From NCBI GenBank assembly GCA_035540955.1, contig DATLFP010000081.1:1-6637 (forward strand): a stretch of 6,637 bases of DNA, in the 5' to 3' direction. Under the pieces are notes generated by a model. It ran no database searches and was not told the origin of the DNA. It saw nothing but the letters and a program-made list of their open reading frames with translations. Both the position numbers and the translations under genes were made by a program. This DNA is from DATLFP01 sp035540955 (lineage in GTDB: Bacteria > Actinomycetota > Acidimicrobiia > Acidimicrobiales > CADCSY01). Shown piece by piece: positions 6,186 to 6,637 of the stretch (positions are counted from its first letter, which is position 1; each line of letters opens with the position of its first letter).

Positions 6186-6211
6186 GACACGGACGATCCG
6201 CGTTCCGTGTC
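6186..6211. repeat. Inverted repeat GACACGGA-N10-TCCGTGTC
   Basis: Two perfect 8-nt arms lie at 6186-6193 and 6204-6211, with a 10-nt spacer and centres about 18 bp apart. The geometry suits a dimeric regulator binding two nearby major grooves, or a hairpin in the transcript. It sits 84 bp from the microprotein start and 65 bp from the SRPBCC start. Confidence 0.45.
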
Positions 6212-6246
6212 AAGACCGGTGTACGCCGGTGCCCGGACAAGCGCCA

Positions 6247-6260
6247 GGGACCTTTGTCCA
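6247..6260. promoter_or_regulatory. DosR/DevR-like binding box
   Basis: GGGAC-CTTT-GTCCA matches the fixed positions of the mycobacterial DosR consensus GGGAC-N4-GTCCC at 9 of 10 bases and contains the perfect dyad GGAC-N4-GTCC. It is the best such match I found between genes. It lies 16 nt before the SRPBCC start and 145 nt upstream of the microprotein start. If the SRPBCC gene is leaderless, the box would sit between -35 and -10, an unusual place for activation. It may therefore serve the minus-strand gene, or repress. Confidence 0.5.
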
Positions 6261-6262
6261 TC

Positions 6263-6268
6263 TAGCGT
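6263..6268 (+). promoter_or_regulatory. Possible -10 element for a leaderless SRPBCC transcript
   Basis: TAGCGT fits the actinobacterial -10 pattern TAnnnT and ends 7 nt before the ATG at 6276. No Shine-Dalgarno is visible before that ATG. Together these suggest transcription starting at or near the A of the start codon. No clear -35 is seen. Confidence 0.35.
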
Positions 6269-6275
6269 TCTCGTC

Positions 6276-6637
6276 ATGCCCGTCTCCGGAGAGCGCGTCA
6301 CCGTGACCCGCACCATTGCCGCCCCTGCTTCGCGGATCTGGGAGCTGGTGTCCCACCCGCAGGGCCATGTCGACATCGACGGCTCGGGGATGCTCGAAGC
6401 CGCGGAGGACGCTCGGCCGCTCACCGCCGTCGGCGACACCTTCGACATGAAGATGGATCGCACGCCGTTGAGCGACATCCCGGGTCTTGTGAAGTACGAG
6501 GTACGCAACACCGTCACCCGCTTCGAGCCGGAGACACTGATCGAGTGGAGCATCGGCGCCAAGGAGTCGCCGCCGCTCGGCCACGTCTACGCGTGGCAGC
6601 TGTCACCGACGGGCGACGGATCGTCAACCGACGTCAC
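6276..6637 (+). CDS. SRPBCC (START/Bet v1-like, polyketide-cyclase-type) protein, 3' end cut off
   Basis: The plus strand is open from ATG 6276 to the right edge: 120 complete codons of a family usually about 140-160 residues long. The N-terminus is typical: VTVTRTIAAPASRIWELVSHPQGHV (from about residue 8), the first beta-strand followed by the helix that opens the hydrophobic cavity. DGSGMLE, then VGDTFDMKM, VKYEVRNTVTRFEP and LIEWSIGAKESPPLGHVYAWQL follow as the successive strands of the helix-grip fold. It is probably cytoplasmic and binds a hydrophobic small molecule; members of this broad superfamily range from cyclases to ligand carriers, and the ligand cannot be read here. No ribosome site precedes the ATG, so leaderless translation is likely. 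An in-frame GTG at 6303 is a less likely alternative. A DosR-like box lies directly upstream, hinting at stress control. Confidence 0.85.
   Translation, partial: MPVSGERVTVTRTIAAPASRIWELVSHPQGHVDIDGSGMLEAAEDARPLTAVGDTFDMKMDRTPLSDIPGLVKYEVRNTVTRFEPETLIEWSIGAKESPPLGHVYAWQLSPTGDGSSTDV

Larger units (their letters stand above)
6103..6275. promoter_or_regulatory. Divergent region between the membrane microprotein and the SRPBCC gene
   Basis: These 173 bp hold, from left to right, the minus-strand ribosome site (6109-6117), an 8-bp-arm inverted repeat (6186-6211), a small dyad ACCGG/CCGGT (6215-6230), the DosR-like box (6247-6260) and a TAGCGT -10-like hexamer (6263-6268). Both flanking genes open outward, so control from here can act on either. 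Confidence 0.5.

Noticed and set aside
6143..6584. Minus-strand open frames of 139 and 124 codons at the right end
   Set aside because: They are antisense to the SRPBCC gene, whose plus-strand translation shows a continuous family pattern from its first residues.

Overview
The window is GC-rich DNA with dense coding on both strands and the codon use of a high-GC actinobacterium. Gene content (HspX-like Hsp20, Rip3-like site-2 protease, DUF6458-type small membrane protein, GT4 plus glycogen-debranching enzyme) fits Actinomycetota, possibly a lineage outside the mycobacteria. The lineage is an inference; no rRNA or other phylogenetic marker is present.

Layout. Positions 1-1013 (minus) hold a family-4 glycosyltransferase whose C-terminus runs off the left edge. 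A 213-bp divergent intergenic region separates it from a complete 718-aa amylo-alpha-1,6-glucosidase/glycogen-debranching-type protein (1227-3383, plus). This converges, with only 9 bp between stop codons, on a 388-aa membrane site-2 protease with two CBS domains (3393-4559, minus). One base upstream of the protease start ends a 69-codon remnant of a phosphoribosyltransferase (4561-4770, minus) that still has its own ribosome binding site. A 328-bp divergent region (4771-5098) carries a striking inverted repeat (4823-4874). It is followed by hsp20 (5099-5560, plus). The right part holds a small DUF6458-like membrane protein gene that appears frameshifted (5718-5946, minus), a 26-aa single-pass membrane microprotein (6022-6102, minus), and the start of an SRPBCC/polyketide-cyclase-fold gene (6276 to the right edge, plus).

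How the genes work together. HspX-like Hsp20, a Rip3-type protease-CBS protein and a phosphoribosyltransferase are also found together in the DosR (DevR) hypoxia/dormancy regulon of mycobacteria. Several intergenic sites resemble the DosR consensus GGGAC-N4-GTCCC. The best is GGGACCTTTGTCC at 6247-6259; two weaker ones form the arms of the inverted repeat at 4823-4874. My reading is a dormancy or redox-stress gene island, possibly including the sugar-polymer genes on the left. The gene identities are well supported; the regulatory interpretation is a hypothesis. No tRNA, rRNA, CRISPR array or mobile element was recognised.
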